A DNA stretch of 64,000 nt from positions 1 through 64,000 of the forward strand of contig KV918979.1 in NCBI GenBank assembly GCA_002049455.2. The letters run 5' to 3'. Position numbers and translations under genes: made by a program. The notes below the pieces were generated by a model that was not told the origin of the DNA, ran no database searches, and saw only the letters and a list, made by a program, of their open reading frames with translations. Below, one piece after another: positions 32,936-43,910 of the stretch; position 1 is the first letter of the stretch; each line of letters begins with the position of its first letter. Origin of the DNA: Porphyra umbilicalis. Lineage: Eukaryota > Rhodophyta > Bangiophyceae > Bangiales > Bangiaceae.

Positions 32936-35137
32936 CTACTGCCTCGCTCGGCGATCGCCCTTACCAGCAGGTTCCGCAGCTGCCGCGCGCGCGTCCGACG
33001 CCGCCACACCGGCGGCGGCAGCAACGACGGCCTCCGCAGGGTCTAGACCGTTGGCGGCGCCGACCAAACTGCCACGGGGCACACCCGAGCTCGACCGGTC
33101 CGTCAGGACACCGATAGCTTGGGCTGCAGCGTCAACGTCGAACAGTCCGTGAGTGTACATCACCTCAACATGAGCCACGGCCTGAGCCAGCAACCCTGTT
33201 TCCAGGATGGTACGGCGACGCGCGACAAAAAAGCTGCCGAGCAAGAACGCCGCGCCTCTGTCACCCCACGATGGTACCGCGTCCACGTACCCTGTCCACA
33301 GAGTCATGAACAACACGTCATGCGCCGGCAACTCGAGGGCCTCTAGGCGTGCCGCGTCCATCGAGTGAAGCCAATCCTCGTCGACGACGTCCTCAGAGTC
33401 AGAAGACAGCTCGGCATGCGGAGACTGCTTGACGGTAAGAGGGGCGAGGGTGCCCGTGTGGAAGTACTCGCGACCGGCGCTTGCAGGAGCCAGTGTCCGA
33501 TGAGCCCGTTTGCCGCTCGAACGCGGCGACATCCGCGGCCGTCGGCGAGACGCCCCGGCCGCGAGCGGGTGACGAAGACAGCACCGCTGCCGACGGAGAA
33601 AGGCGGCTGTAGCCGTCGCCGACCCGGCCCCGCCGCGATCACGGAGCTCCGAAACGGAGCGAACGGCGCCATCATCGACGCGCAGCTGCTGAGAGGAGGA
33701 GGCGCGCCCAGCGGGGTGAACATCGGCGGAAGCAACGGCGTCCCGTATGGGTGGCAGGCGGGCGGAGGGCTGCACAGCCCCAGCGGACGGTGCGACGCAA
33801 CCGGCCAACCCAAGAATGCCTGGCAAAAGCATTGGGGTGGACAACCAGCGAACATTTGCCAGGTAGTGGTCCCAGCCGCTGCCCCCACCACGGCTGGATG
33901 CCGCCCCTCCCAGATCCGCGGCCGATACAGCACGGAAGAACTCGACGTTGACGTCGGTGTGGAGAGCGTGGAAGTGATCGAGCAGGCCTCTGACAGAAAC
34001 GCCATCGAGGTGACACAGCGGACACCGGGCGTCCTGCCGTGTGTGCCGGCGGAAAGGCTGCGTCATTCGACCTGGACGGTGTTCCAGGTACTCAACGTCA
34101 AATGGAGCAGGTGCCGGCCGGCCGATGGATGCAGAGCTCCGCGTTCCACCAACCAACTCCTCTTCATCAGCATCCGTTCGCGGCACGGCGGGCACGGCAG
34201 GCACGCCGCCGGCGCCAGGGGAAGGAAGCGAGAACAGGACAGCTGCAGGAGAAACCGCACACGGCTCGCACTGGGCCCTTGTCCGACCTTGCGAGGCGGG
34301 AAGTGCCGCCAGGACGAGCGCTTCAGCGGCCGCTGCCGTCTCGGCAGCTGCCGACGCCATCGCCGGGACTGCATCCAGATGCCCCGGGCGGCCGAGGAAA
34401 ACAGCGTATGAAGACAATACGTGGAGCGGGGGAACGCCGCCCACCCACGACAACTGCAGCCGCCACCCATCCGATACGTCGCCAAGCTCAATGGTGCCCC
34501 CGCCGCGTGCGCATACACCGACCCACTTGCATTCCTCGTGCAGCGCGTGCTCGACACCGGCGGCGGTCTCGGCGCGACGTCCATCGCCGCTGCGCTGCAC
34601 GACGCGCAGGAGAAGACGGGGGTAGGGCGCCAAGGGGACCGGCGCCGCGGAACGCCCCATAGCGCCAGCAAGGCCGGCCGCTGCGGTAGCGGCCGACTGT
34701 CGCTCCTCATGGTGCAATACCGCCGCAACCCCAGGACGTTCGTCAATCGAAACTACTTGACTGACAAGCGCAGGTGCGACGGAAATCAGTGTCTGAAGCG
34801 GCCCCACCACAGCGGGAGTCTCACATACCAGCGCGATATACAGCGCACCCGGCTCGGCGGCGGCAGGTCCTGCGCCCACGTGAGACGACGAGTCTCGAGT
34901 CCTCGAGCGCCTGCTACGCCCCCCACGAGGGGTGCGCGCAGCATCGGCACCATGATCACGTCCGGCGAGTACTGTGACCTCCAAAGACAAAATGAGCGGT
35001 TGAATTCCACGGGGGGTGGGAGATGAATGGCGACGGACAAAGGGTGGGGATAAGCGGGTCTCAAATGGCAGAGGCGGCAAGGAGGCGGGCCCGGGAGGGG
35101 ACGCCGACATGGGTAAGGAAGCCCGCCGACGAGACAT
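32936..35137 (-). CDS. SUZ12: SUZ12/EMF2-like VEFS-box protein (PRC2 subunit)
   Basis: Predicted 733 residues from the ATG at 35137. A 24-nt upstream GTG extension was not used. The long N-terminal half is Ala/Gly-rich and divergent. A C2H2 zinc finger (CPLCHLDGVSVRGLLDHFHALH, residues about 372-393, split here as C372, C375, H388, H393) matches the SUZ12/EMF2 finger. The VEFS box (about 556-675) begins REYFHTGTLAPL, has the acidic DSEDVVDEDW stretch, then MTLWTGYV and a helical end with VMYTHGLFDV. In known biology this protein binds E(z) and is needed for H3K27 methylation by Polycomb Repressive Complex 2. It reads as one exon ending in TAG. Its likely catalytic partner gene lies 6 kb away on the same strand. 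Confidence 0.85.
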   Translation of the reverse strand: MSRRRASLPMSASPPGPASLPPLPFETRLSPPFVRRHSSPTPRGIQPLILSLEVTVLAGRDHGADAARTPRGGRSRRSRTRDSSSHVGAGPAAAEPGALYIALVCETPAVVGPLQTLISVAPALVSQVVSIDERPGVAAVLHHEERQSAATAAAGLAGAMGRSAAPVPLAPYPRLLLRVVQRSGDGRRAETAAGVEHALHEECKWVGVCARGGGTIELGDVSDGWRLQLSWVGGVPPLHVLSSYAVFLGRPGHLDAVPAMASAAAETAAAAEALVLAALPASQGRTRAQCEPCAVSPAAVLFSLPSPGAGGVPAVPAVPRTDADEEELVGGTRSSASIGRPAPAPFDVEYLEHRPGRMTQPFRRHTRQDARCPLCHLDGVSVRGLLDHFHALHTDVNVEFFRAVSAADLGGAASSRGGGSGWDHYLANVRWLSTPMLLPGILGLAGCVAPSAGAVQPSARLPPIRDAVASADVHPAGRASSSQQLRVDDGAVRSVSELRDRGGAGSATATAAFLRRQRCCLRHPLAAGASRRRPRMSPRSSGKRAHRTLAPASAGREYFHTGTLAPLTVKQSPHAELSSDSEDVVDEDWLHSMDAARLEALELPAHDVLFMTLWTGYVDAVPSWGDRGAAFLLGSFFVARRRTILETGLLAQAVAHVEVMYTHGLFDVDAAAQAIGVLTDRSSSGVPRGSLVGAANGLDPAEAVVAAAAGVAASDARAAAAEPAGKGDRRARQ

Positions 35138-35960
35138 GCTCTCACAGCCCGGCTCAGCCACACTCGCAGACTCGCAGAGACAGCGGACAAGTCAAAGCCA
35201 GAACGGAGAGGGACAGATGTGGATGCTTGAGAGCCGACGCACAACCAAGGCGGATCCGCCCTTCCGGACAGATCACGCCGATCCGGTCCCGTCCGTGCGA
35301 ACCGGTGCAGATTCTGATTCAGGCCCTGCTCACACGGCGCATGTCTCAGCACATATTCGGCCAGCGTCGTCCGTGTCTGAGGCTCTGTGTTGCCTGCGCG
35401 TGCAAGGCGTGGCCAGAGAGTGCTGGCAAATGGAAACACGTCGTTTGAATCACATGTTTGGCATGGCGCACGCCCATTGGCACGCGTGCAAGACTGGGCC
35501 AGAGCCCAACTGGGATGTGGCTGTCTTGAAGAGGAATTTGGATACATATCAGACAGCAACTTCGTCTTTTCCATAAAAGAGGCTACTTTACAGGTCATGG
35601 GGGCTTGCGACGGTGTTGCGTTGGTCCACACCCGCTCGGTGTGCACTGGAAATCGAGAAAACTCACGAGCACGTGCGTCTTGCTCGCTCGCAAGTTCGCG
35701 TATCTGCCTTTCAGACACAAGATATTGCAAGTGCACGGAATGCAGTCGCTGGCGCCACGAGCATGAACGCACGCGTTCCATTGGTCGGTAACGTCATGCA
35801 CGCTGAACCCGGTCGAAGTTCGCCCATCAGTGACGGGGTCTCAGTGCATCGCAAAGGCCTTGTCGGACGCTGAATCGCCGCACGGGATCAGCGCGCGCAC
35901 CAAGACGACCACCTCGCGGTGGCATGTTTCGCACAACGGCCACCGCAGGAGGGCGCGACG
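35138..35960. other. SUZ12-like upstream region
   Basis: Presumed promoter and intergenic DNA, with GC lower than its surroundings. No other gene is seen. Confidence 0.3.
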
Positions 35961-36458
35961 GAGGCGGTGTTTGCCGACACCGGCGGCGGCAGCGGCGGCG
36001 GCAGCCGTAGAGGCGTCGGCAGCTGTCGCAACGTCGGGCTCCTGCCCTCGCCGGGCGCGACGGGCGTTGCCTCTGCCGATGCCAGTGGCGGCAGCGGCGG
36101 TGGCGGCGGCGGCGGCGACGATGGCGGCGGCGGCGGCGACGGTGGCATCGGCGGCGGCGGCAGCGGCGGCGGAAAAGGCGGCTCCGGCACCGTCACAAAC
36201 TGCTGTGGCGGAAGCGGGTTCGGCGGCGACAGCGGCGGCGCCAGCGGCCGGGACGTCTGGGTACCCGCCAGTGCCAGGCGCGGCCAAGTTGGTCGCTTCC
36301 AGCACCGCCGACGGCGGCCGCCGCCGCAGCGGCGGCGGCAGCGGCGACGGCAGCGGCGGGAGCAGCGGCAGGAGTAGCGGCGGCGAAAGCAGGCGCCACG
36401 TCAGGCTACTGCCGTCGCCGGGCGCCGCGGGGGTGGCTTCTGCCGACGCCTGCGGTGA

Positions 36459-36498
<40 letters not shown>

Positions 36499-36686
36499 AA
36501 CGGCGGCGGGGTCGGCAACGGCGGCGGCGGCGGCAGCGGCGGAAAAGGCGGCACTGGCACCGCCACAAGCGGCTGCGGCTCCGCTGGCTCGGCGGTGGCA
36601 GCGGCGGCGAGAGCAGGCGCCACTTCAGGCTACTTTCGTCGCCGGGCGCGACGGGGGTGGCCTCTGCCGCCGCCCGCGGCGGCAGC

Positions 36687-36751
<65 letters not shown>

Positions 36752-36960
36752 AACGGCAGCGGCGGCGGCAGCGGCGGAAAAGGCGGCACTGGCACCGTCA
36801 CAAGCGTCTGCGGCTCCGCTGGCTCGGCGGTGGCAGCGGCGGCGAAAGCAGGCGCCACTTCAGGCTACTTTCGTCGCCGGGCGCGACGGGGGTGGCCTCT
36901 GCCGCCGCCCGCGGCGGCAGTGGCGGCGGCGGCGGCGGCTCCTGCGCCCACGCCGGGCTC
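35961..36960 (+). repeat. GGC microsatellite with 236-bp tandem units
   Basis: Dense (GGC)n with a longer unit marked by GCGGAAAAGGCGG at 36171, 36538 and 36774. The last two copies are 236 bp apart and nearly identical through the CTTTCGTCGCCGGGCGCGAC segment, and the first is more diverged. Frames on both strands are open because of composition, so no protein is called. Confidence 0.75.
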
Positions 36961-38219
36961 CCGTTCTCGCGGCGCAAGAAAAAGATGGTCTGACACTGGC
37001 GGCGCCGCCAGCGGCGGTCGCAGCGGTCCCAGCGGCTGTGGTAGCGGCTGCAAACCACAAGCCGGGGCACCCTTCCCCGCCGAGCGCATCGAGGGATTCC
37101 CCTCTCGACGCAATATATGGCGGCGCCAGTTGCGGCAGCAGGATCAGCGCCGGAACAGGAAGCGGCGGGGCCAGAAGCGGCGGCAGCGCCGGCAAAGACT
37201 GCGGCAGCGGTAGCGGGGCCGGCGCCGCCGGTTGCGACGGCGGCGGCACCAACCGCTTGGCCGTGCTGCCGGCCCCGCACAGCTGGCCGGTACTGCCGGC
37301 GGCGGACGTGTAAAAGGTAGGTGGGCCGCTGGGACTCTGCGTCGTCGCCGCAGCGTCAAGTAGTGGCAATGGCGGCGGCGGTGGGGTCGGAGGCGGCGAC
37401 AGCAGCCACAGCAGAGGGTAGATGAGTTCTACGGGCGCCTTTTGCCGCGCGGGTGGCAAGTACGCCGATCAGGGCGCGCCAAGCGTCAGGGGACCCGACA
37501 GCACGGTGTCATCTGGTTCTATTTCTTAGTCTATCGACGTTGGGGTGGCGGCCACCGACACGGGCGCGCCGTCCGCGTTGAGTGTGCGGGACCACGACGT
37601 TGCTTTTTGTGGGACGACCTCAACTACCGCATCGCGCTGCCAGCGGAGCGGATACTGGAGCTGATTAAATGTGGCGCGTGACGGGCACTCGCCGAGTATG
37701 ATCAGCTCCGCTCGGAGCGCGCGGGCGGGGCCGTGTTGCGGGGCTTTGAGGAGGGCGCCCTCACGTTTGAGCCAACGTACAAGCACGAGCTTCACGGGTT
37801 CGGCTATGACCGTGCGCCCGACGAGAACGGCACGCTCGTCGTCACGCGCACGCCCTTCTGGTGCGACCGAGTCTTCTGGAGCAGCCGAGTGTCTGTGTTC
37901 TCCGAGAGCGTCGCCCTCCAATCCTACTGGCGGCAAGAGGTGCTCGCGTCGGACCACAGGCCCGTCTCGGCGACTTTTGCGGTCGGCTTTGAGCGCGTCG
38001 ACCACAACCGCCGCTCCGAGGTCCGCGGCGCCGTCCAGCGGGGGTTGACCAGGCGGGAGCCGCAGCTCGCACCCCGCATCCGTACCTCCCCAGCGTCGTT
38101 GGCGCTCGGGCCCGTGGCGTATGCATCGCCGTCTGAAGCGAGGGGAAGCTGCCGACGGTGGTGCGGTTGTGTGCGAGCCGCCTGGCGCCGTGGCTCCGCG
38201 TGTACCCACCGGGGTCGGC

Positions 38220-39340
38220 CGTGGCCAATCGGGGCGATGGCGACGGCGGCGCCGGCAGCGGCGGTGAAGACGGCGGCAGTGACGACGGCGTCGGTGACAG
38301 CCGCGTGGTGCGTGTTGGAGATAGGGAGGAGGGACTTCGGGCACGCACGGTCTTGACGGGGGACCGGATCAACGGGATCAAGCTTGGGCGGTCTGCGATT
38401 GACGGCGGCCCAATATTGATACGGGTTGATTCGGAGCCGGTGAGTCAGGGGGGTGGAATTCGGCTTCCAACGCACGACACCCCCCTGGCGGAGTGGACGG
38501 CAGCGCCCGGACGGAGGGGGTGGCCGCTGGTGCCGGGCGGATGGCGGCGAGGTCTGAGGGACAGTGACACCGCTGACGACGGTGCACTGGGGACAGGAGG
38601 AAGGCGACCATTAGGCGCGGGGGGAGGGCGCCGGTGGTCGGTGGAAGGGGAGACGGGGGTCGGCAGGTCGCCCAGTGGCGGCTACCGGCGGCAGGCGGCG
38701 GGCGACCGACGTCGGTGAGGATGGCGGTAACCCGCAGGGCTGACGGGGTGGCAACCCGCGGGGCGGGCGTGTCGGCGGCCCGCGGGGCGGGCGTGTCGGC
38801 AGCCCGCGGGGCGGCGTGGCAGCAGCCCGCGGGGCGGGCGTGGCGGCAGCCCGCGGGGCGGGTGTGGCGGCAGCCCGCGGGGCGGGCGTGGCGGCAGCCT
38901 GCGGGGCGGGCGTGGCGACAGCCCGCGGGGCGGGCGTGGCGCGACGATGCCGCACCAGGGGGGCGCCCTGTGGGGGCGGAGGGGACAATTGGAGCCAGGC
39001 GGGGCTCTGGGTCGTGTTGGGAGGGGGAGGGGGACGGGGAGGAGCCGCCACAGGGGGCGTCTCTCCCCACCCCCCCCCTCCGACTGTATGCCCGCTCGGG
39101 GACGGGGCGAGTGGGGACTGCTTTGCTGTGCGTGGGAGAGGCTTGGGAGGACCGCGTGGCCCCGATATAGTGATGGGGGGAACGGGCGGGAGAGGCATGA
39201 GGGAGAAAACAGGCATCCTTCGTTCTCACCGTTGTCGCGACCAAGCGGGGAGAGTGACGGGTCGGGGGTACGGCTAACCCCCTTCCTGGGTGTACTCAAC
39301 AGTGCGTAATGGTGGCGACCAGGTCATGCAGGTAATGATT
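38220..39340. other. 1.1-kb interval inside the ASH segment, intron or insertion
   Basis: The two halves of the ASH domain flank it. A GTGAGT donor-like site lies at 38440 and CATGCAG occurs near 39333, but the frame could not be joined with confidence. It contains the 24-bp minisatellite. Confidence 0.4.
38731..38945 (+). repeat. 24-bp minisatellite, nine units
   Basis: The unit is CCCGCGGGGCGGGCGTGGCG plus GCAG, with small variants. One unit is 23 bp, so any reading frame shifts inside the array, which argues against a coding repeat. Confidence 0.85.
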
Positions 39341-40558
39341 GCCCCCGGGCGAGGCGGTTACCCTTCATGTCGCCGCGACTGTTGACCTGGAATGTGTGTG
39401 GGCGGCTGTCCTGACGGCTGCGGAGGTGCCCCTCAGCGGGCGGCTCGCTTTGTGAGCGCCAACCTCTTGCGGAGACGGCGGCAACCGTTTGCCTGCCCAA
39501 AAACCATAACGCTCGCGCGGGTAACCATCGCCGGCGAGTACGCGGCGACGGCGCGCGGCTCGACGCTCTCGCTGCTCGGTGGCATCACTTCAAATTATGT
39601 GGATGCGGCCGGCGGGCCCGACGGCCTCCACCCGAGCGGCGCCTTTGGCCGCCGCGGCAGCATCGGGTGGGACCGGTTGGGCGGGAGCGACTGACGCGCC
39701 GCCGCGCTCATGGGGGCCCGCCGCCACTGGCGGCGAGCGGTACCCGCTGCCACCGCAGCTGTGGCACCTTGTCGACGCGCTGTTGCCGGCGGTGACGCCC
39801 GGGGACGCCTCCATTTGTCTCCGTGACGGCGGGGAGCTTGCGGTAGTGGCGGCGGTGCTCGCCGCCACCGACCGCGGGGAGCATGCGACGTTGGCGACCG
39901 CGCCAACCGCTGCACTCGGTCAGTGCTGCTGCGTTGGCTCGCATCCGTCCACGAGCCGGTCGTACCGTACAGCTGCTACGACCGGGCGCCGGCGGCGGAG
40001 GCGGCGCGGGCGGTGGCAGTGGCGGCGGGGGTGGCGCGCTCCCCCGCCGCCGCACGCGGGGTGGTGGTGACCATGCCCCCCGTCCATGCCGACACCCTCA
40101 CCTACGCGCTCGGCCTCCTGCGGCGGCTGGCGGGCCTCGAAGGCGGCGCTGGCGCGGCGGCCGCCGCCGCCTCCGCCGAGCCGACCGCCAACAAGGGGGA
40201 CACCGCCGACGCGCTCGTCGAACGTTTTGGCGCGGTGCTCCTGTGGCCCCGCTGTGTGGGGCGTGCGCTCTTTTCTACGTCCGACGCGGAAGGCGGCACG
40301 ACTCCATTTGCAATCGCCTCCCCCGCGGCATGGTGGTGGCCGTTGGCGGCTTCGCCCTCCCACGGTGGCGCCGCCGACTGGGGGGGGGAGGGCACCGACG
40401 ACGACCCGGCGGCAGCGGCGGGCTGCTCGGCTGCCGCCGACCGGCCGCGGCGGGGCAGCACTGGGGAATCAGCCACCACCGACGCTGCCGAGCGCGTCGC
40501 CTTCTTGTGGCTGCTGCTGGACGCGACAGCCGACCCAGATCTGACGGTCGTGTGGTGA

Positions 40559-41049
40559 GCGGGGACGAAGATGGGGGGGTTGGTATTGGGGAGGCCCGCG
40601 CAAAGGCAACAAGCACTCCAACCGTGCTGTTCCGGCGCCGTCCATCGCACACCAATTTTGTCAACCCGGGGCCGCAGCCGGGAGCAGCAAGCAGCAGCAA
40701 GCGCGACAACGGCCTCCCGCCCAGGCCGGTGTCGGCGGAGGAGGCGCCAGCCGCGGTTCCCCTTCCGACACCTCCGGCGGCGGCGTCGGCGGCAGCAGCA
40801 GGTGCTGCAACGGTGGGCTACTGTCCGCGAAGGGCGCGCCAGTGCCGGAGTGGCAGCTCGACGCGCTGGCGCCCCGGATGAAGCCCTGTTGCGCCGCCTT
40901 CTAAAACGCATTGAAAGAGAAAGGAGGGATGGAGGTTCGCCTTGCGCAAGCCCGCGGGACGAGAAGTCCCCCGAAACATGACCCCCCATCTGACTTGCAC
41001 ACGCACAAACACTCGAGCTGAAAATGCCCTTCTGTCACTCCCTTGCTTG
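40559..41049. other. Intergenic region
   Basis: Between the 3' ends of the OCRL-type remnant and the E(z)-like gene. Nothing is recognised. Confidence 0.3.
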
Positions 41050-43910
41050 TCACTGAACCCACGAGTCAAGAGCATAGCTGTAGTCTAAAAAGACCTCCTC
41101 TCCGGCGCTCAAATCCCTCGCAGCGAACAGAGCGGCACGAATGGTCCCACCAATGCTCAGCAACTTCATCTCCAGGTTGGGCGAGTTGGAGCTGTGGTTG
41201 ATGAACTTCGTCCGGCTTCCAACCCGAGTGGCGTCGACGATGGTTGTCTGCGACAGAGTGGCGAGATAGCTCACCCCCAGGGCGTCGTAAGTACGACCGC
41301 GACGGTGCCCCTCCGCGGCGGTGACAATCTCCCCGACGTATTCACCCACAAAGTCGCCGGCCCCAGCTGCTTCGGCGACAAAGACGCCAAGCCCGTGGGC
41401 ACGAGACACGCCGAGCACAAGGCGCACTCGGGCACCAACTTGCACTTGAATGTTGCGACAGCGTCTTACCGACGGCGGACTGTTCGTAGACGCACCTCCG
41501 CCACGCCCGGGCATGACACCCAGGTCGGTCGGGCGCGGCGACCGCATCAGGCGCCAATAGGCTCCAGTCGCGGCCGCAGTGGAGAGGGCCATGGGAGACT
41601 CTGAGGCAACTGATCCCGTGGTCAACCCGTCCACACCTGACGCGGGATGAAGGTGGGCACCGCACATCATGCACGCGTCTGGGTCGCACTCACGGTCCGC
41701 GGCAAAACAAGGGCACGAGTTCGTCTCACAGCGCGACGGCGAGGGACAAGAGCAGGATATGCGCCTGCTGCAAAACAGCGACCCATCCGTGGGCGCGCAG
41801 CCGTCGGCGGAGGTGGAGATGGAAGCCGCCTCGTCGGCATCCAGCACCACTGGCCCCCTCGACGCCCACCGGGTACGAGCACACCCGCACTGCTTCTCAC
41901 AGGGTACGTCGTTTTCCACGCACCGGCAATTGGACCGTGTGCACGCCCCGACATGCCAGCCCGGAATGAAGGGCGGAGACTTCTTGACGACCGACTCTTG
42001 GCTGTTGTTGGGGAGGGACGGCGCCGGGGGGTAGGACAGAGGAGCGTCTCGTCGGGGGGGTGGTCGCGGTGTCGTGGGCACCTCGCGCCAGGCGCCCGGC
42101 CAGCCCCAGTCCACCAGGTACTCGGCCACCCGGCGACAGGTCGAGTTGGGAACGAAACGGGCCATGCGGCACGTATCAAACGGCCCGACAATGCGAACTG
42201 CGGCGCGAAGGAGCTGGACGTCTTCGACGGCCCAGACCTCCGTGCGGCACCCGTGCATGAAAACAGCCGCGCGGCTGCGGAGGTCGAGTCGGCAGTCACG
42301 ACAGGGTCCGTTCGCGACGCGAATTGCCGCATGCATGGCGCGGGCGCGGCGCGCACGGCCGCCTTCTGCCCCACTAACCAACGCCGAGCCTTGGGCGTTA
42401 AAGTCGCAATCGCCGAATCCGCCGCTGTTTCCAGGCGGCGTGGATCCGATGGAAAAACGACGGGTGACGACGGGAACGGCGCGACGAGCGCGTCACGCAC
42501 AGGCGTGCCGTGAATACGGCAGCAGTACACAAAACAAAAACGACAGAACAATCGGAGAAACGCGTCACGGGGACGGTCCGCCGAGTCGAGCAGCCTTGGG
42601 GGTGCAGTGACGCCGACACGAGATGAACCAGCCGTTCCATTGCGTCGCAACGGGTGGCATCCCAGCAGCGTGCCGAAGAGTGGGGACACGGAGGGGAAGG
42701 TAGCGCCCCCCGCAGCACGCACAGCCATCCTCACAGCGCGGGCAGCGGCGACGCCTGCACGTAGAGCATCTGCACAATGAGGGATAGTGCCGGGTTGCGA
42801 CGCGCGCCCACGTCGGTCGAACGGACGCGGCCCCGTCAACGCGTCTACGTCAGACGGTGATTCCGGGGACTCTGCCAATGCGCCCGCCGCCAACACTGCC
42901 GCGAGGCAGGCGCCGCCCGTTAGTTGTCGCAGAGAAGAGTGTTGGGCAGCGGCGTTCGTCCGGGCCCGCTGCACTTCCTGCGCGGCGGCGTTACGGGCGT
43001 CCGCCTGGTCAAGCATACGACGGACGGCAGACCGACGCACGCGGAGAAAACGACGCACGACACGGAGCACAACAGCGTCCGCACGCAGCACGGCCACAAC
43101 AGCCACAAGAGCTTCTCGGTGCATGGCTCTGAGAGTACGGGCAGCAAGGGAGTAGCAGGCTTTCCCTGTCCTGCTCGCTTCGTCGCCGGATGTGTCGCTG
43201 CCGTCAGAGCCGGGCGTTGATGAGTCATTTTGCTCGTCGAGCAAACGCGCCGTCGAGCCCCTGACACGAGGAGAACTCCCCACGTACGGGAGTTCAAAAG
43301 CCTGGGAAGATGCCTCCACTCGCCGCCACGACCGGCGGACGGACGTGCAGCTGGTCATCCGAGGGGGTGGTCGCACTGCGTGGAGCATGGTCGGCTGAAC
43401 GGCCGTACGCTCCGTCACATCAACAAATGGGTTGATGGGCGGTTCGCTGCCGGATGATGCGATAGCAACAGCGGCACCTGCCCCCCCTGCCCCCGAATTC
43501 GGCGGCGAGGGAGGCTCCGTCAGGCGTGGTCTCTTGGGGTCTGGCGCCAGGGGCGCCGAAACACAGCGGGCAGCCGGCGCAATGATGTCTTGGAGGGAGG
43601 CGGCGCACTCGACGGGCGGCGGAGCTGCGCCGCCACGAATCTGAAGATGCCGGTCGTGCTGTGCACGGCGCACTGCCTCTCGGTTTGCTCTCATGACAGC
43701 TGCAGCAGCAGATCGGCGACGTCGCCGCGCCAGCCGAAACGTCCTGCGGACGATGCGCGGCACGACCCGCGCTATCGCGCGACGGTCCCCGGAGCGCGCC
43801 CTCGCGATGTCAATGGCTTCTTCGCCGGGGTCGACGCTCGACGCACCGCCATCGGACGAAGATGCACGTGCGAGGTCGGGAGGGGCATGCAGAGCGGCGG
43901 GGTAGGCCAT
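41050..43910 (-). CDS. EZ: E(z)-like H3K27 methyltransferase, CXC-SET (PRC2 catalytic subunit)
   Basis: The likely start is the ATG at 43910 (MAYPAALHAPPD). The N-terminal part (43910 to about 42510) carries an Arg-rich helix (RRTFRLARRRRR), acidic stretches and a Cys motif LFCRFCFVYCCRIHG like the family's LFCRRCFKYDC. Between about 42510 and 42340 the coding register changes, by an unresolved short intron or a frame break. The second part has a SANT-like helix (WAVEDVQLLRAAVRIVG), a CXC domain (nt about 41940-41660; CPCFAADRECDPDACMMCG) and a SET domain (nt about 41430-41062) with HGLGVFVAE, VGEYVGEI, NHSSNSPN and EEVFLDYSYA. The C-terminal SET, with no post-SET cysteines, is typical of E(z). 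In known biology it methylates H3 Lys27 with SUZ12 and ESC. It ends in TGA. Confidence 0.85.

Larger units (their letters stand above)
37590..40558 (+). pseudogene. OCRL/INPP5B-type gene (5-phosphatase, ASH, RhoGAP), decayed
   Basis: Three domains can be read in the family's order. The C-terminal half of an inositol polyphosphate 5-phosphatase domain lies at 37600-37990 (DDLNYRIALP, FEPTYKHE, FWCDRVFW, SDHRPVSATF). An ASH domain starts near 38070 (PRIRTSPASLALGPVAY, then LAPWLRVYPPGSAVA). Its second half resumes near 39345 (GEAVTLHVAATVD). A RhoGAP domain runs from 39755 to 40558 (LWHLVDALLPA, ICLRDGG, LLRWLASVHEPVVPY, FLWLLLDAT). Problems are a TGA at 37679-37681, register changes near 38140, 39480, 39700 and 39920, a missing N-terminal half, and 1.1 kb of repeats inside the ASH domain (an intron or an insertion). 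The RhoGAP seems to keep an Arg where OCRL has Gln. This is a pseudogene or a gene with assembly errors. Confidence 0.7.

Noticed and set aside
35830-37313. Gly/Ala-rich structural protein genes in the GGC region
   Set aside because: Both strands are open, the 236-bp unit is not a multiple of three, and no start or signal peptide is convincing.
12468-37681. TGA reassigned to an amino acid, because three coding stretches have an in-frame TGA
   Set aside because: eL24, the E(z)-like gene and the coiled-coil membrane protein all end properly at TGA, and the dioxygenase-like remnant has TAA instead. Decay or error explains these better.
41667-42330. Continuation of the E(z) N-terminal frame past 42.33 kb as a separate protein
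   Set aside because: It is the shadow of the SANT-CXC coding frame; the family motifs are all in the other register.
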